A stretch of DNA of 64,000 bases from Saprospiraceae bacterium (GCA_958295895.1 CATQHI010000022.1:62001-126000); one strand, 5' to 3'. Numbered from the stretch's first letter, positions 52,257 to 60,632 are shown. The notes: generated from the letters alone by a model not told the origin. Translations and numbers: made by a program.

Positions 52257-52281
52257 GGTAGGCACTCGGCGGCGGACGAGG
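52257..52281 (-). repeat. Right REP-like inverted repeat flanking the RAYT
   Basis: The minus strand starts CCTCGTCCGCCGCCGAGTGC and ends CTACC: identical to the left repeat apart from one extra CCG. The word GGCACTCGG occurs twice here (52242-52250 and 52261-52269). This repeat abuts the 3' end of hemD. Confidence 0.8.
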
Positions 52282-52282
52282 C

Positions 52283-52916
52283 TCAATCCAGCAACTCCAC
52301 CAGCCCCGCCTCCCCCACCACCGCAGGCCACACACTCCCCACCCCCCGGCGCGCCAGCTCCCCCCCCCGTGCTCGGCCCCATCGCCAGCACCCGAGCGCC
52401 CTCGGGGAGCGGATAGTGATCGAGGTAGGCCGCTACGTTGAGCGGACTGGTGAAGATGTAGGTGTCAGCTGATATAGGGGCGGCAGGGGGCACGGGCTGA
52501 TTGTCGTAACACACGGCGTCGAGCACCTTGATACGGTCGGCCAGGGCAGTCTGAATGCTCAGACGAGACTGGCGGGCACGGGGGAAAAAGACGCGGTCAC
52601 CCTGTGCGACAGCAAGAAAATCCTCGGCGACCCGGTCGGGATGGCCGTTGCCGCAAAAGTCTACGTGCTGGGTGGCGGCGTAGAGTCGTTCGGCCGTGCT
52701 GGTCCCGATGGCGGCCGTGCGGACTTCTGTAGGGATCTCACCGGCGAACTGCACCGCGCGTGCGCTGTAGAAAAACCACCACTGGGCATTCGTCGGTAGA
52801 TCGAAGGGTACCGGCGCGAAGGTGAGTAAGGACTGGGCGTGAATTGACTCCCCCCGGACGGCGGCCCACTGGCGCAGGGGGCTATCGGGGGCGAGGCGAC
52901 GGCTGATGAAAATCAC
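52283..52916 (-). CDS. hemD: Uroporphyrinogen-III synthase, one frameshift
   Basis: Closes the linear tetrapyrrole to uroporphyrinogen III. Start is GTG at 52916 (VIFISRRLAPDSPLRQW); an ATG at 52955 would fall in the tRNA terminator. Seen: WWFFYSARAVQFAG, AAIGTSTAERL, FFPRARQSRLSIQTAL, DTYIFTSPLNVAAYLDHY, VLAMGPST. A nine-C run (52360-52368) shifts the frame; one base fewer gives GGELARRGVGSVWPAVVGEA and a stop at 52283-52285, so the corrected protein is about 210 residues. As read, the frame instead continues into the RAYT repeat. TACCTTG lies 5 bp before the GTG. Confidence 0.8.
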
Positions 52917-52940
52917 GGGCGCAAGGTAGGCCAAATGTAA

Positions 52941-52972
52941 AGGTCCCATCCGCACGGTGGCGGATGGGACCT
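52941..52972. terminator. Terminator of tRNA-Lys
   Basis: Perfect 13-bp stem AGGTCCCATCCGC (52941-52953) with 52960-52972, loop of 6. It starts 4 bp after the tRNA 3' end on the minus strand and is followed there by TTTACATTT. Confidence 0.8.
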
Positions 52973-52975
52973 GAG

Positions 52976-53049
52976 TGAGCCCCCAGGGGCTCGAACCCTG
53001 GACCCCCTCATTAAAAGTGAGGTGCTCTAGCCAGCTGAGCTAGGGGCTC
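52976..53049 (-). tRNA. tRNA-Lys (anticodon TTT)
   Basis: 74 nt on the minus strand. Acceptor GAGCCCC pairs with GGGGCTC; D stem GCTC/GAGC; anticodon stem CCTCA/TGAGG around the loop CTTTTAA (anticodon TTT); T arm CAGGG-TTCGAGC-CCCTG; discriminator A. CCA is not encoded. Confidence 0.95.
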
Positions 53050-53074
53050 TGGGGGTGCCTTTTGTAAGGCGTCG

Positions 53075-53106
53075 CAAAGGTAAGCCCGGCCGCCGAACTT
53101 ATGCAA
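53075..53106 (-). promoter_or_regulatory. Promoter of tRNA-Lys
   Basis: Minus strand TTGC (53106-53103), 20 bp, TACCTTTG (53082-53075), an exact TAnnTTTG. The tRNA 5' end is 25 bp further on. Confidence 0.65.
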
Positions 53107-53138
53107 GCGGCCGGACTAGAATCTTTGCGGTCGGTGAC

Positions 53139-53414
53139 TTACTTGCGGATGCCGAGCTTGGCGATCAGCGAGCGGTAACCTTCCAGGTCTTTACGCTTAA
53201 GGTAGTTGAGCATCTTGCCACGGCTACCCACCAGACTCAGGAGCGCCTTGCGGCTACTGTGGTCCTTGGGGTGCTCGCGCAGGTGGTCGCTGAGTGACTT
53301 GATGCGGAAGGTGAAGAGGGCGATTTGCCCTTCGGTGCTGCCCGTGTTTTGGGCGGAGCCGCCGTACTCGGTGAAGATTTCATCCATCTTCTCCTGGGGG
53401 AGGTAAATTGGCAT
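53139..53414 (-). CDS. rpsO: 30S ribosomal protein S15
   Basis: 91 residues from the ATG at 53414 ([20 protein letters not shown]). The S15 core is clear: [64 protein letters not shown]15 binds the 16S rRNA three-way junction early in 30S assembly and often represses its own translation. The leader is about 60 nt, judged from the -7 element at 53479-53486. Confidence 0.97.
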   Translation of the reverse strand: MPIYLPQEKMDEIFTEYGGSAQNTGSTEGQIALFTFRIKSLSDHLREHPKDHSSRKALLSLVGSRGKMLNYLKRKDLEGYRSLIAKLGIRK

Positions 53415-53478
53415 AGTTGAGAGCCTTTGGTAAACGATACCGACGCGGCACCGATCAGGTAAAGCAAAATTGGGGCCG

Positions 53479-53486
53479 CAAAGGTA
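53479..53486 (-). promoter_or_regulatory. -7 element (TACCTTTG) of rpsO
   Basis: Exact TAnnTTTG on the minus strand, 64 bp before the rpsO ATG. No clear -33 box was found at the expected distance. Confidence 0.5.
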
Positions 53487-53565
53487 GGGAATTCGCAATT
53501 GGTATCCTAGGCGGCCGAACGCTTTTGCCCTTTCCGGCCTTTAAGGAAGTAAATAGATTACCCCG

Positions 53566-55028
53566 ATGAAGCACCTATCTACCCTCCTCCTTCTCCTTTT
53601 GGTTTGCACCTGCGTGCGCGCCCAGCGTGTTGTTGCCGTCACGGAGCAGGATACGCAGACCGCCGGCACACTAGGCTTTGTCGTGCCCGGCGCCACCTAC
53701 GACGTGGTAAATTACAAGATCGTATACGCTACGGTGGATGCCCGGGGGCGCCCCGATACTGCCAGTGGCCTGATTACGCTACCCACTAACCGGAACCTGC
53801 GGTACCCCATCGGAGTCTATATGCACGGCACCGTGAGTAACCGGGAAGCGGTACCGAGCCGACCGGTAAGCGGGGCACAGCTACTTACTAGCGAACGGAT
53901 CCTTACCGCCGCCCTGGCCACCAACGGCTACATCGTCGTTGCCCCTGACTACATCGGGCTCGGGGACAGCGAAGGCTTCCACCCCTACGTACACGCGGCC
54001 AGCGAGGCTAGTGCCGACGGGATCTGATCCTGGCCGCCAAGGAATGGATGGACGGGCAGGACATTGCCTACAATGACCAGCTATTCATCACCGGATATAG
54101 CCAGGGGGGCCACGCCGCGCAGGCGCTGCACCAAGACATTCAGGAGAACCCCGGTACCGATTCCCTGGTCGTGACCGCCGGAGCTCACCTATCCGGTCCC
54201 TACAGCATCAGCGACGTGATGCGGCGAGCCAGTCTAGCCGACTCCGCGGCCACCCTGCCGGGCTACATCGTATATACGTACATCAGCTACGATACGGTCT
54301 ACGGTCTGTACAATAACCTCGGGGAGGTGTTTCAACCGGAGTACTTGGACCTGATCGAGGACTTTAGCCGGCAGACCGTCGACCTGGATTCCTTCAACCG
54401 CGCGCTGGATACGCTACTTACCCAGCGGGGAGAGCTAGTCCGGGATATTTTTCAGGACTCCATCCGGCAGCAACTCGAAAACAACGACACGAGTAGCCAG
54501 ATCATCCGGGCGCTCCGGCTCAACGATACCTACCGCTTCGCTCCCGAGGCTCCTACCCTACTCTACTACTGTACGCGCGACGAGCAGGTGCCCTTTGAAA
54601 ACGCTTTGCTGGCCGATAGCGTGATGACCGAGTTGGGTAGTACTACGGTACAGACCATGACCGGCGGCCCCCTATCACACGGTGGCTGTGTGCTACCGGC
54701 GGTACAAGCTACGCTGGGCTTCTTCGATCAGTATGCGGTGGCTACGCCGGTGACCCCCACCTCCGTCGGCGGGCCAGTCCGCATTCCGGGTCTTTCGCTG
54801 CATCCTAATCCGGTAGCCGCCGGGGGAACGCTGCGCCTCACCGGACTGCCGACCGGCACGGCGTATACCTACTCGATCACCGATTTGAACGGTCGGATGG
54901 TGCAGCGGGGGCAGGTAGGTAGCGGCCAGTTCATCTCCGTAGCTGGTGACCTTGCTACCGGGTTGCACCTGCTTAGGCTCACCGGGGCCGATGGCAAATT
55001 TGCCGTGAGTAAGCTACTGGTGCGCTAG
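53566..55028 (+). CDS. Secreted alpha/beta-hydrolase with a type IX secretion C-terminal domain, one frameshift
   Basis: About 487 residues if one missing base near 54026 is supplied (SADGI then LILAAKEWMDG). Signal peptide STLLLLLLVCTCVRAQ; alpha/beta-hydrolase fold with oxyanion region YPIGVYMHGT, GYIVVAPDYIGLGDSEG, nucleophile Ser in FITGYSQGGHAAQ, catalytic His probably in PLSHGGCVLPA. The last 75 residues (LHPNPVAAGGTLRLTG, LLRLTGADGKFAVSKLLVR) are a Por/T9SS sorting domain, so it is exported to the surface or medium. Family members are lipases or esterases; the substrate is unknown. The break is probably a sequencing error. Confidence 0.83.
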
Positions 55029-55031
55029 TGG

Positions 55032-56033
55032 CTAGTTGCTGCGCTGGAGAAGATTTTCGGTCAGGTCCCGTAGAATATTTTTGAAAGTAGCATCGCCACC
55101 TACCTGTTCGAGGTGAGCGTAGGCCTGGGCCTGAAACTTATCGCGGAGCTCGCCCACTGCGCGGGGAATATTACCCTGCTGCATGAGTGCGGTGACGCGA
55201 GCCACCTTGGCGGTAGGATCGTCGGGCGACTGGCCGAACCAGCGGAGCAATTCCTCCCGGTCCTCTCGTTCCAGCCCCTCCAGGGTCTTGAGGTACAAAA
55301 AGGTCTTCTTGTTGCGGATGATATCGTTGCCGGTGAGCTTGCCGGTCTGCTGCCCGTCACCGAACGTATCCAGGAGGTCGTCATGGAGCTGGAAGGCCAG
55401 ACCGGTGAGGCGACCGAAGGCGTAGAGGTGATCGGCATCCTCGGTACTGCCGCCCGCCGCCAGCGCACCCAGCTCCAGGGCACCGCCCAGTAGCACGGCA
55501 GTTTTCAGCTCGATCATGTGCAGGTAATCGTCGATAGTCACGTCGTCGCGTAGCTCGAAGTCGACGTCGAATTGCTGCCCCTCGCAGACAGCCGTGGCCA
55601 CGCGATTGAACCGGCACAGTAGCTCGGCTACCCGCTCCGTAGCCGGCACCCGGCACAAATGACCGTAGGCCTGGATCAGCATCAGGTCGCCACTCAGGAT
55701 GGCGGTGTTGACGTCCCAGCGCTCGTGCACGGTGGGCTGTCCGCGCCGTAGGGGACTATTGTCCATGATGTCATCATGAAGTAGCGTGAAGTTGTGAAAG
55801 GTCTCCACGGCCAGGGCTACGGGCATGCCGGCGCGCAGTCCTTCATCATCGCCGCAAATACGGGCGGCCAGTAGAGCTAGTAGTGGGCGTACGCGCTTAC
55901 CTCCAATGGACAGGATGTACTCAACGGGCTCGTACAGACCACGGGGGTTACGCTCCTGAACCGCACCGGCCGTCAGCTCCGCTACGAAGCGGTTACGAAG
56001 GTCGGTAAGAATGCGCGCGGTCGACGGCTGCAT
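55032..56033 (-). CDS. Polyprenyl (geranylgeranyl/farnesyl-type) diphosphate synthase
   Basis: 333 residues. Trans-prenyl transferase: GGKRVRPLLALLAARI, first Asp-rich motif LLHDDIMDNSPLRRGQPTVH (DDxxD near residue 92), second motif QLHDDLLDTFGD near 222. It condenses isopentenyl diphosphate onto allylic primers. Product length cannot be read with certainty; one of the routes it feeds is carotenoid and hence retinal synthesis, the others quinones and undecaprenyl phosphate. TATGTTTG at 56059-56066 is a likely -7 element about 25 bp upstream. Confidence 0.9.
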   Translation of the reverse strand: MQPSTARILTDLRNRFVAELTAGAVQERNPRGLYEPVEYILSIGGKRVRPLLALLAARICGDDEGLRAGMPVALAVETFHNFTLLHDDIMDNSPLRRGQPTVHERWDVNTAILSGDLMLIQAYGHLCRVPATERVAELLCRFNRVATAVCEGQQFDVDFELRDDVTIDDYLHMIELKTAVLLGGALELGALAAGGSTEDADHLYAFGRLTGLAFQLHDDLLDTFGDGQQTGKLTGNDIIRNKKTFLYLKTLEGLEREDREELLRWFGQSPDDPTAKVARVTALMQQGNIPRAVGELRDKFQAQAYAHLEQVGGDATFKNILRDLTENLLQRSN

Positions 56034-56058
56034 GGGGGCGGGGGGGGCTAGGCGGGGG

Positions 56059-56066
56059 CAAACATA
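56059..56066 (-). promoter_or_regulatory. -7 element (TATGTTTG) of the prenyl synthase gene
   Basis: Exact TAnnTTTG on the minus strand, 25 bp before the ATG at 56033. Confidence 0.5.
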
Positions 56067-56131
56067 CGAAGTCGGGGTAGAGTCATGGCCCGTGGCGCCA
56101 ACCTACCGTAGGTCGCATTGTTACTAGCGGT

Positions 56132-57099
56132 ATGTACGACGTGATCATCATCGGTGGCGGCCCCTCGGGCATCAACGTGGCCATCAGCGCTAAGCAGGCG
56201 GGGCTGAGTTACTCATTTTGGAGAAGGGCGTGATCGCCAATAGCCTGTTCAACTTCCCGGTCAATATGACCTTCTTCAGCACCTCCATGAAGCTGGAGAT
56301 TCAAAACACCCCCTTCATCAGTCACCTCGATAAGCCTACCCGCACCGAGGCACTGGAGTACTACCGGCGGTTGATCCAGCACTTCGATCTGGACATTCAC
56401 CTGTACGAAGAGGTGAAGCGGATGCAGCCCATCACGGATGGCTACGCCGTAGATACCGTGAAGGCCACCTACCCCACCCGCAGTGTGGTGGTAGCAACGG
56501 GCTTCTACGATACCCCCCGCAAAATGAATATCCCCGGCGAAGACCTGCCCAAGGTGCGCCACTATTACGACGATCCTTACGCCTATATCGGCCAAGATGT
56601 GTTGGTAATCGGCGCGGCCAACTCCGCCTGCGACGCCGCCCTGGAGTGCTGGCGCAAGGGGGCCCGAGTGACCATGGCCGTACGCGGCCCCGAGATCAAC
56701 GAGCGCGTCAAGTACTGGATCAAACCCGACATCGAAAACCGCATCGAGGAGGGCAGCATCACGGCTTACTTCAATACCACGACGGAGGAGATCCGGGAAG
56801 ACACCGTGCTACTCGGCACCCCGGCCGGGCCCCTCGAACTGAAAAATGACTTTGTCCTTGCCATGACCGGCTACCAGCCGAATTTCGCGCTGTTCGAGCG
56901 CCTGGGCCTGCCCGTGGAGGAGGGCGATGCCTGCAAACCCATCTTCCATCCAAACACCCTGGAGACCACGCTACCGAATGTGTACATGGCCGGGGTAGCC
57001 TGCGCCGGACGGCAGACCAGTAAGCTCTTCATCGAAAATACCCGCGACCACGGCGACATCATCGTGGAGGGCATCCAGCAACAGGCGGTAGCGCATTAA
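56132..57099 (+). CDS. ypdA: YpdA-family FAD-dependent (bacillithiol-disulfide) reductase, one frameshift
   Basis: 322 residues from the ATG at 56132 (MYDVIIIGGGPSGINVAISA) when one missing base near 56208 is supplied, giving LSYLILEKGVIANSLFNFP. Thioredoxin-reductase-like flavoprotein: FAD loop GGGPSG, NADPH loop VLVIGAANSACDAALECWRK, C-terminal VYMAGVACAGRQTSKLFIEN. The CxxC of thioredoxin reductase is absent, as in YpdA, which reduces bacillithiol disulfide through a single Cys. A next-door disulfide-reductase-like flavoprotein suggests a thiol-redox pair. No bacillithiol synthesis gene is in the window. Confidence 0.8.
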
Positions 57100-57151
57100 C
57101 AACAATTTGTGGTGCGCAGCGCTTGTACCCAGCAAGTCTATCGTATAACGT

Positions 57152-58513
57152 ATGTCAGTAAAAGAATTTGACCTGCTGGTCGTGGGGGCCGGCGCGACCG
57201 GTCAATTAGTAGCCACCAAGGCCGCCGATGCAGGTAAAACTGTCGCCATGACCGAGGGTCGCGATTACGGCGGCACCTGCCCCCTACGCGGGTGTGACCC
57301 CAAGCTTGTCCTCCACGCTGCGGCCGAGGCCATGTACCAGGTCGAGCGCCTGCGCGGTAAGGGTCTCACCTCTGCCCCCGGCTTCAGTTGGCCGGACCTC
57401 ATGGCCTGGAAACGCACCTTCACCGAGCCCATCCCCGAGAAGGCCCGCGAGAAGATGGAGAAGCACGGCATCGCGGTCTACGGTGATTACGCCAGTTTCG
57501 TGGACCCCCACACCATGCAGTTCGGAGATACCCGGGTCAGAGGCAAAACAATTGTGCTGGCCACCGGTATGAAGCCCGCGCCCCTGGACATCCCCGGTAA
57601 GGAGCACCTCTACCACAGCGATGATTTCCTGGATATGGACGACCTGCCCGCCGAGATGGTCATCATCGGCGGTGGCTACATCGGTACGGAGTCGGCCCAC
57701 GTCGCCGCGGCGTTGGGCTGTAAGGTCACGATGATCGTTACGGAGTCCGTCCCGCTCGAAAAATTCGATCATGACTTAGCCGATCTGCTGCGTAAGTCGG
57801 ATGAGGAGCGTGGCATGACCTTTCACCTCAACAGCAAAGCCACCGCGGTACGCAAGCAGGGCAGCCGATTTGAAGTGGACGTCGAGGGAGAAGATGGCAG
57901 TATCACCAAAGTAACCACCGACCGGGTGCTCCACTGCGCCGGCCGGGTGCCGAACACCGAGGAGCTAGCGCTCGGTAAGGTCGGCATCGGGGTCACCGAC
58001 AAAAAGAAGATCAAGGTCGACCATCACTTACGCACTACCCTACCGCACGTCTACGCCGTCGGCGACTGCAGCGATGGTGGTCTGCCCCTCACCCCCGTGG
58101 GCACCTACGAGGCCGCCATCGTGAGCCATAACCTCTTCGACGGCAGGGAGGAGCGGACCGACTACTACCCCATCCCCACCGTCGCCTTTTGCCTACCGGG
58201 CATGGCCTCCGTCGGCATGACGGCGAAGGAGTACGAGGAGGTCAAAGCGGAGCGCAGCATCAAGGTATACTATAAGGACGCCACCGATTGGTACCACGCC
58301 CGTCATCTCAACAGCCCCGTCTTCGCCTACAAGCTCTTCGTGGACGAGGAGAAGGACGTGCTACTTGGCGCGCACCTCTTAGGCCCCGGCGTGCCGGAGC
58401 TGATCAATCTGTTTTACCTGGCGATCAAGGAGGAGACGAAGGTGAGTGTGCTGAAGCGACTGCTGTGGGCGTACCCTACGGCTTGTTCTACGGTGAAGAG
58501 TATGCTGACGTAA
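57152..58513 (+). CDS. Pyridine nucleotide-disulfide oxidoreductase-like flavoprotein with altered C-terminal active site
   Basis: 453 residues. Glutathione-reductase/lipoamide-dehydrogenase fold: FAD loop LLVVGAGATGQLVATKAA, redox disulfide GGTCPLRGCDPK (C-x4-C kept), NAD(P) loop VIIGGGYIGTESAHVAAALG, FAD site VYAVGDCSDGG. In the C-terminal interface domain the usual HPTxxE, whose His-Glu acts on the partner subunit, is replaced by YPTACS. So the dithiol may still form but the second half of the canonical mechanism is changed. It follows ypdA by 52 bp and its stop overlaps an alternative polX ATG. Confidence 0.85.
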   Translation: MSVKEFDLLVVGAGATGQLVATKAADAGKTVAMTEGRDYGGTCPLRGCDPKLVLHAAAEAMYQVERLRGKGLTSAPGFSWPDLMAWKRTFTEPIPEKAREKMEKHGIAVYGDYASFVDPHTMQFGDTRVRGKTIVLATGMKPAPLDIPGKEHLYHSDDFLDMDDLPAEMVIIGGGYIGTESAHVAAALGCKVTMIVTESVPLEKFDHDLADLLRKSDEERGMTFHLNSKATAVRKQGSRFEVDVEGEDGSITKVTTDRVLHCAGRVPNTEELALGKVGIGVTDKKKIKVDHHLRTTLPHVYAVGDCSDGGLPLTPVGTYEAAIVSHNLFDGREERTDYYPIPTVAFCLPGMASVGMTAKEYEEVKAERSIKVYYKDATDWYHARHLNSPVFAYKLFVDEEKDVLLGAHLLGPGVPELINLFYLAIKEETKVSVLKRLLWAYPTACSTVKSMLT

Positions 58514-58516
58514 TGC

Positions 58517-58544
58517 TTGGTCGGCTGACGACCACCTACCTTCG
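58517..58544 (+). promoter_or_regulatory. Candidate promoter of polX
   Basis: TTGG (58517-58520), 16 bp, TACCTTCG (58537-58544), one mismatch from TAnnTTTG, then TGCC and the ATG at 58549. This suggests a leaderless mRNA and favours 58549 over the ATG at 58513. Confidence 0.45.
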
Positions 58545-58548
58545 TGCC

Positions 58549-60201
58549 ATGACCAACCCCGAGATCGCCCGCCACTTCCGCGAGCTCGCCAAGCTCATGG
58601 AGCTCCACGGTGATAATCCCTTCAAGATCCGCAGCTACACCAACGCCTACAACAAGCTACGCAAGGACGAGCGCGACCTGGCCGGTATGTCGGAGGCAGA
58701 GCTGCAAAAACTAGAGGGCGTCGGCAAGGCCATCGCCGGTAAGATCCACGAGCTCGCTACTACGGGCCGTATGGAGACCCTGGAGAAGTGGCGTGCCCAG
58801 ACTCCCGAGGGTATCCGCGAGATGCTGCACATTAGTGGCTTCGGTCCTAAGAAGGTGAAGGCCGTGTGGGACGGGCTGGGGGTGACCACCGTCGGCCAGC
58901 TCCTCTACGCCATCAACGAGAACCGCCTGGTGGAGCTCAAGGGATTCGGGCTCAAGACCCAGGAGAGTCTGCGGCAAAAGCTCGAGTTCCTACAGCGGAG
59001 CCGCGGACGCTATCACTACCGGACCCTGGAGCGGGTCTGTGAGGCACTGATGGTACAGCTCGAGACTGCATTTTCGGATCACCAGTTCGCGCCTACCGGA
59101 GCTTACCGGCGTCGCTGCCCTACCCTGGCGGCCCTGCCTCTGCTCACCACGCTTGCACCCGCGGACGCGCCCCGTATTGCCGGTTTTACCATGAAAGAAC
59201 AGACCGCCGAGTGCACCACGGGAGAAGTAGATGATTTCCCGGTGATCCTCTACTACTGTAGCGCGCAAAACTTTGGCAGCAAGCAGTTTAGGCACACCGG
59301 CAGCCCTGAGTTCCTGCGGGCCTTCGTAGCGCGTTTTCCCGACCAGGACTTCCAAAACCTTCCCTCCGAGCGGGACATTTGGGCGCGTACGCAGGTGCAG
59401 ACCATACCCCCGGAGCTGCGCGAGGACGAGCACTACCTGGACCGCGCCATCGCCCATGATCTCCCCAAATTAATTGAGGAAGGCGACATCCGTGGGGTGA
59501 TACACACCCATTCTACCTATAGCGACGGAATACACTCGGTACGCGAAATGGCCGAGGGGTGCATCGAGCGGGGGTACGAGTATCTGGTGATGAGCGATCA
59601 CTCCCGGGCAGCCTTTTATGCTAACGGACTGGACGAAGAGCGGGTGCGCGCGCAGTGGGCGGAGATCGATGCGCTAAATAAGGAACTCGCCCCCTTCCGT
59701 GTGTTCAAGAGCATCGAGTGCGATATCCTGGGCGATGGGAGCCTGGATTACACCGAGGAGCTACTGTCCGGCTTCGACCTCGTGATCGCTTCCGTGCACA
59801 GCAACCTTAATATGACGGAGGAGCGGGCTACGGAACGGCTGCTTGCGGCCATTGCCAACCCGCACACCACCATTCTAGGGCACCCTACGGGCCGGCTGCT
59901 GCTAAGTCGGGAGGGCTACCCCATCGACCACCCGCGCATCATCGATGCCTGCGCCGAGCACGGGGTGGCCATCGAGCTCAACGCCAATCCCTACCGTCTG
60001 GACCTGGACTGGAGCTGGATCCCCTATGCCCGGGAGCGGGGGGTGCTGGTGGCCATTGATCCGGACGCTCACGCTACGGGGGGCATTGACGACATCCGGT
60101 ACGGGGTGCTGGCGGCGCGGAAGGGCGGGCTGACGGCGGGGGGGTGTCTGAGTGCGCTATCGTTGGGGGAGTTCTCGTCGTGGCTGAGTGTCGGCCGCTG
60201 A
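58549..60201 (+). CDS. polX: PolX-like protein: HhH/Pol-beta-type N-terminus plus PHP phosphoesterase
   Basis: 550 residues from the ATG at 58549. The N-terminal 8-kDa-like domain (RHFRELAKLMELHGDNPFKI) and helix-hairpin-helices (KLEGVGKAIAGKIHEL; ISGFGPKKVKAVWDGLG) are those of bacterial PolX. The palm that should follow reads TGAYRRRCPTLAALPLLT: the GSxRR-like start is there, but the GDxD catalytic aspartates are not visible. The C-terminal PHP domain is intact (IHTHSTYSDGIHSVREMAEG, MSDHSRAAF, ELNANPYRLDLDW, DPDAHATGG). It is therefore likely a 3'-5' exonuclease or AP-site nuclease without polymerase activity. The stretch LAPADAP is encoded by a GC-rich motif copy. Confidence 0.87.
   Translation: MTNPEIARHFRELAKLMELHGDNPFKIRSYTNAYNKLRKDERDLAGMSEAELQKLEGVGKAIAGKIHELATTGRMETLEKWRAQTPEGIREMLHISGFGPKKVKAVWDGLGVTTVGQLLYAINENRLVELKGFGLKTQESLRQKLEFLQRSRGRYHYRTLERVCEALMVQLETAFSDHQFAPTGAYRRRCPTLAALPLLTTLAPADAPRIAGFTMKEQTAECTTGEVDDFPVILYYCSAQNFGSKQFRHTGSPEFLRAFVARFPDQDFQNLPSERDIWARTQVQTIPPELREDEHYLDRAIAHDLPKLIEEGDIRGVIHTHSTYSDGIHSVREMAEGCIERGYEYLVMSDHSRAAFYANGLDEERVRAQWAEIDALNKELAPFRVFKSIECDILGDGSLDYTEELLSGFDLVIASVHSNLNMTEERATERLLAAIANPHTTILGHPTGRLLLSREGYPIDHPRIIDACAEHGVAIELNANPYRLDLDWSWIPYARERGVLVAIDPDAHATGGIDDIRYGVLAARKGGLTAGGCLSALSLGEFSSWLSVGR
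59152..59173 (+). repeat. Dispersed GC-rich motif, copy inside polX
   Basis: Contains TTGCACCCGCGGACGCGCCC; encodes LAPADAPR in sense. Confidence 0.5.
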
Positions 60202-60632
60202 GCAAATGGACTCATTGCTGAACCGGTCTAGCGAACACTTAGGAGGGGAGTCTAGCCGCAGTGAGCAGAAGGTTGTACCGCGCTGTCCAGACCAGCCTAA
60301 GACAGGCTACGGCTTGCTTCGAGGAAAACCAGACACTCACCAAACAAAATTCTGAGGCCTGAAAATTTTGTAGACGAAAGTTAGCGTAATTACGCTCCAG
60401 GCAGCGCCTGGGGTTTTGAAAACGTTAAGAATATGCTAGCTTTGTGACGTCCGGTGCATCCCAGGCCGGCGGCCTTAATCAACCTGTCTCATTTACCACA
60501 CCACTTCATTGCGCTCTGATCTTGCTGCTTTGTCGTAGCAATTTTTGCTCTACTACCACCGGTAGGGCTTCATGTGCTTATGAGTTGTGAAATGGGTGAG
60601 TTTCACAAATTATCCGCTAACAATCACGAATT
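60202..60632. promoter_or_regulatory. Intergenic region before the second SusC gene
   Basis: 431 bp without a gene. It contains a perfect palindrome AGCGTAATTACGCT (60383-60396), directly followed by the hairpin CCAGGC-AGC-GCCTGG (60397-60411) and GGTTTT, a possible terminator for polX, then the promoter at 60415-60444. About 180 nt of untranslated leader remain before susC. The part 60202-60380 shows nothing recognisable. Confidence 0.55.
60415..60444 (+). promoter_or_regulatory. Promoter of the second SusC-type gene
   Basis: TTTG (60415-60418), 18 bp, TAGCTTTG (60437-60444): an exact match to both Bacteroidota promoter boxes (-33 TTTG, -7 TAnnTTTG). The best promoter in the window. Confidence 0.75.

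Noticed and set aside
52916-52955. HemD start at the ATG at 52955
   Set aside because: It would put the coding start inside the tRNA-Lys terminator hairpin; the GTG at 52916 matches the conserved N-terminus and the nearby -7 element.
60202-60400. RNase P RNA or other structural RNA (a GAGGAAAACCAGACACTC string)
   Set aside because: Only a loose match to the rnpB GAGGAAAGUCC word; the other conserved blocks and pairing partners were not found.
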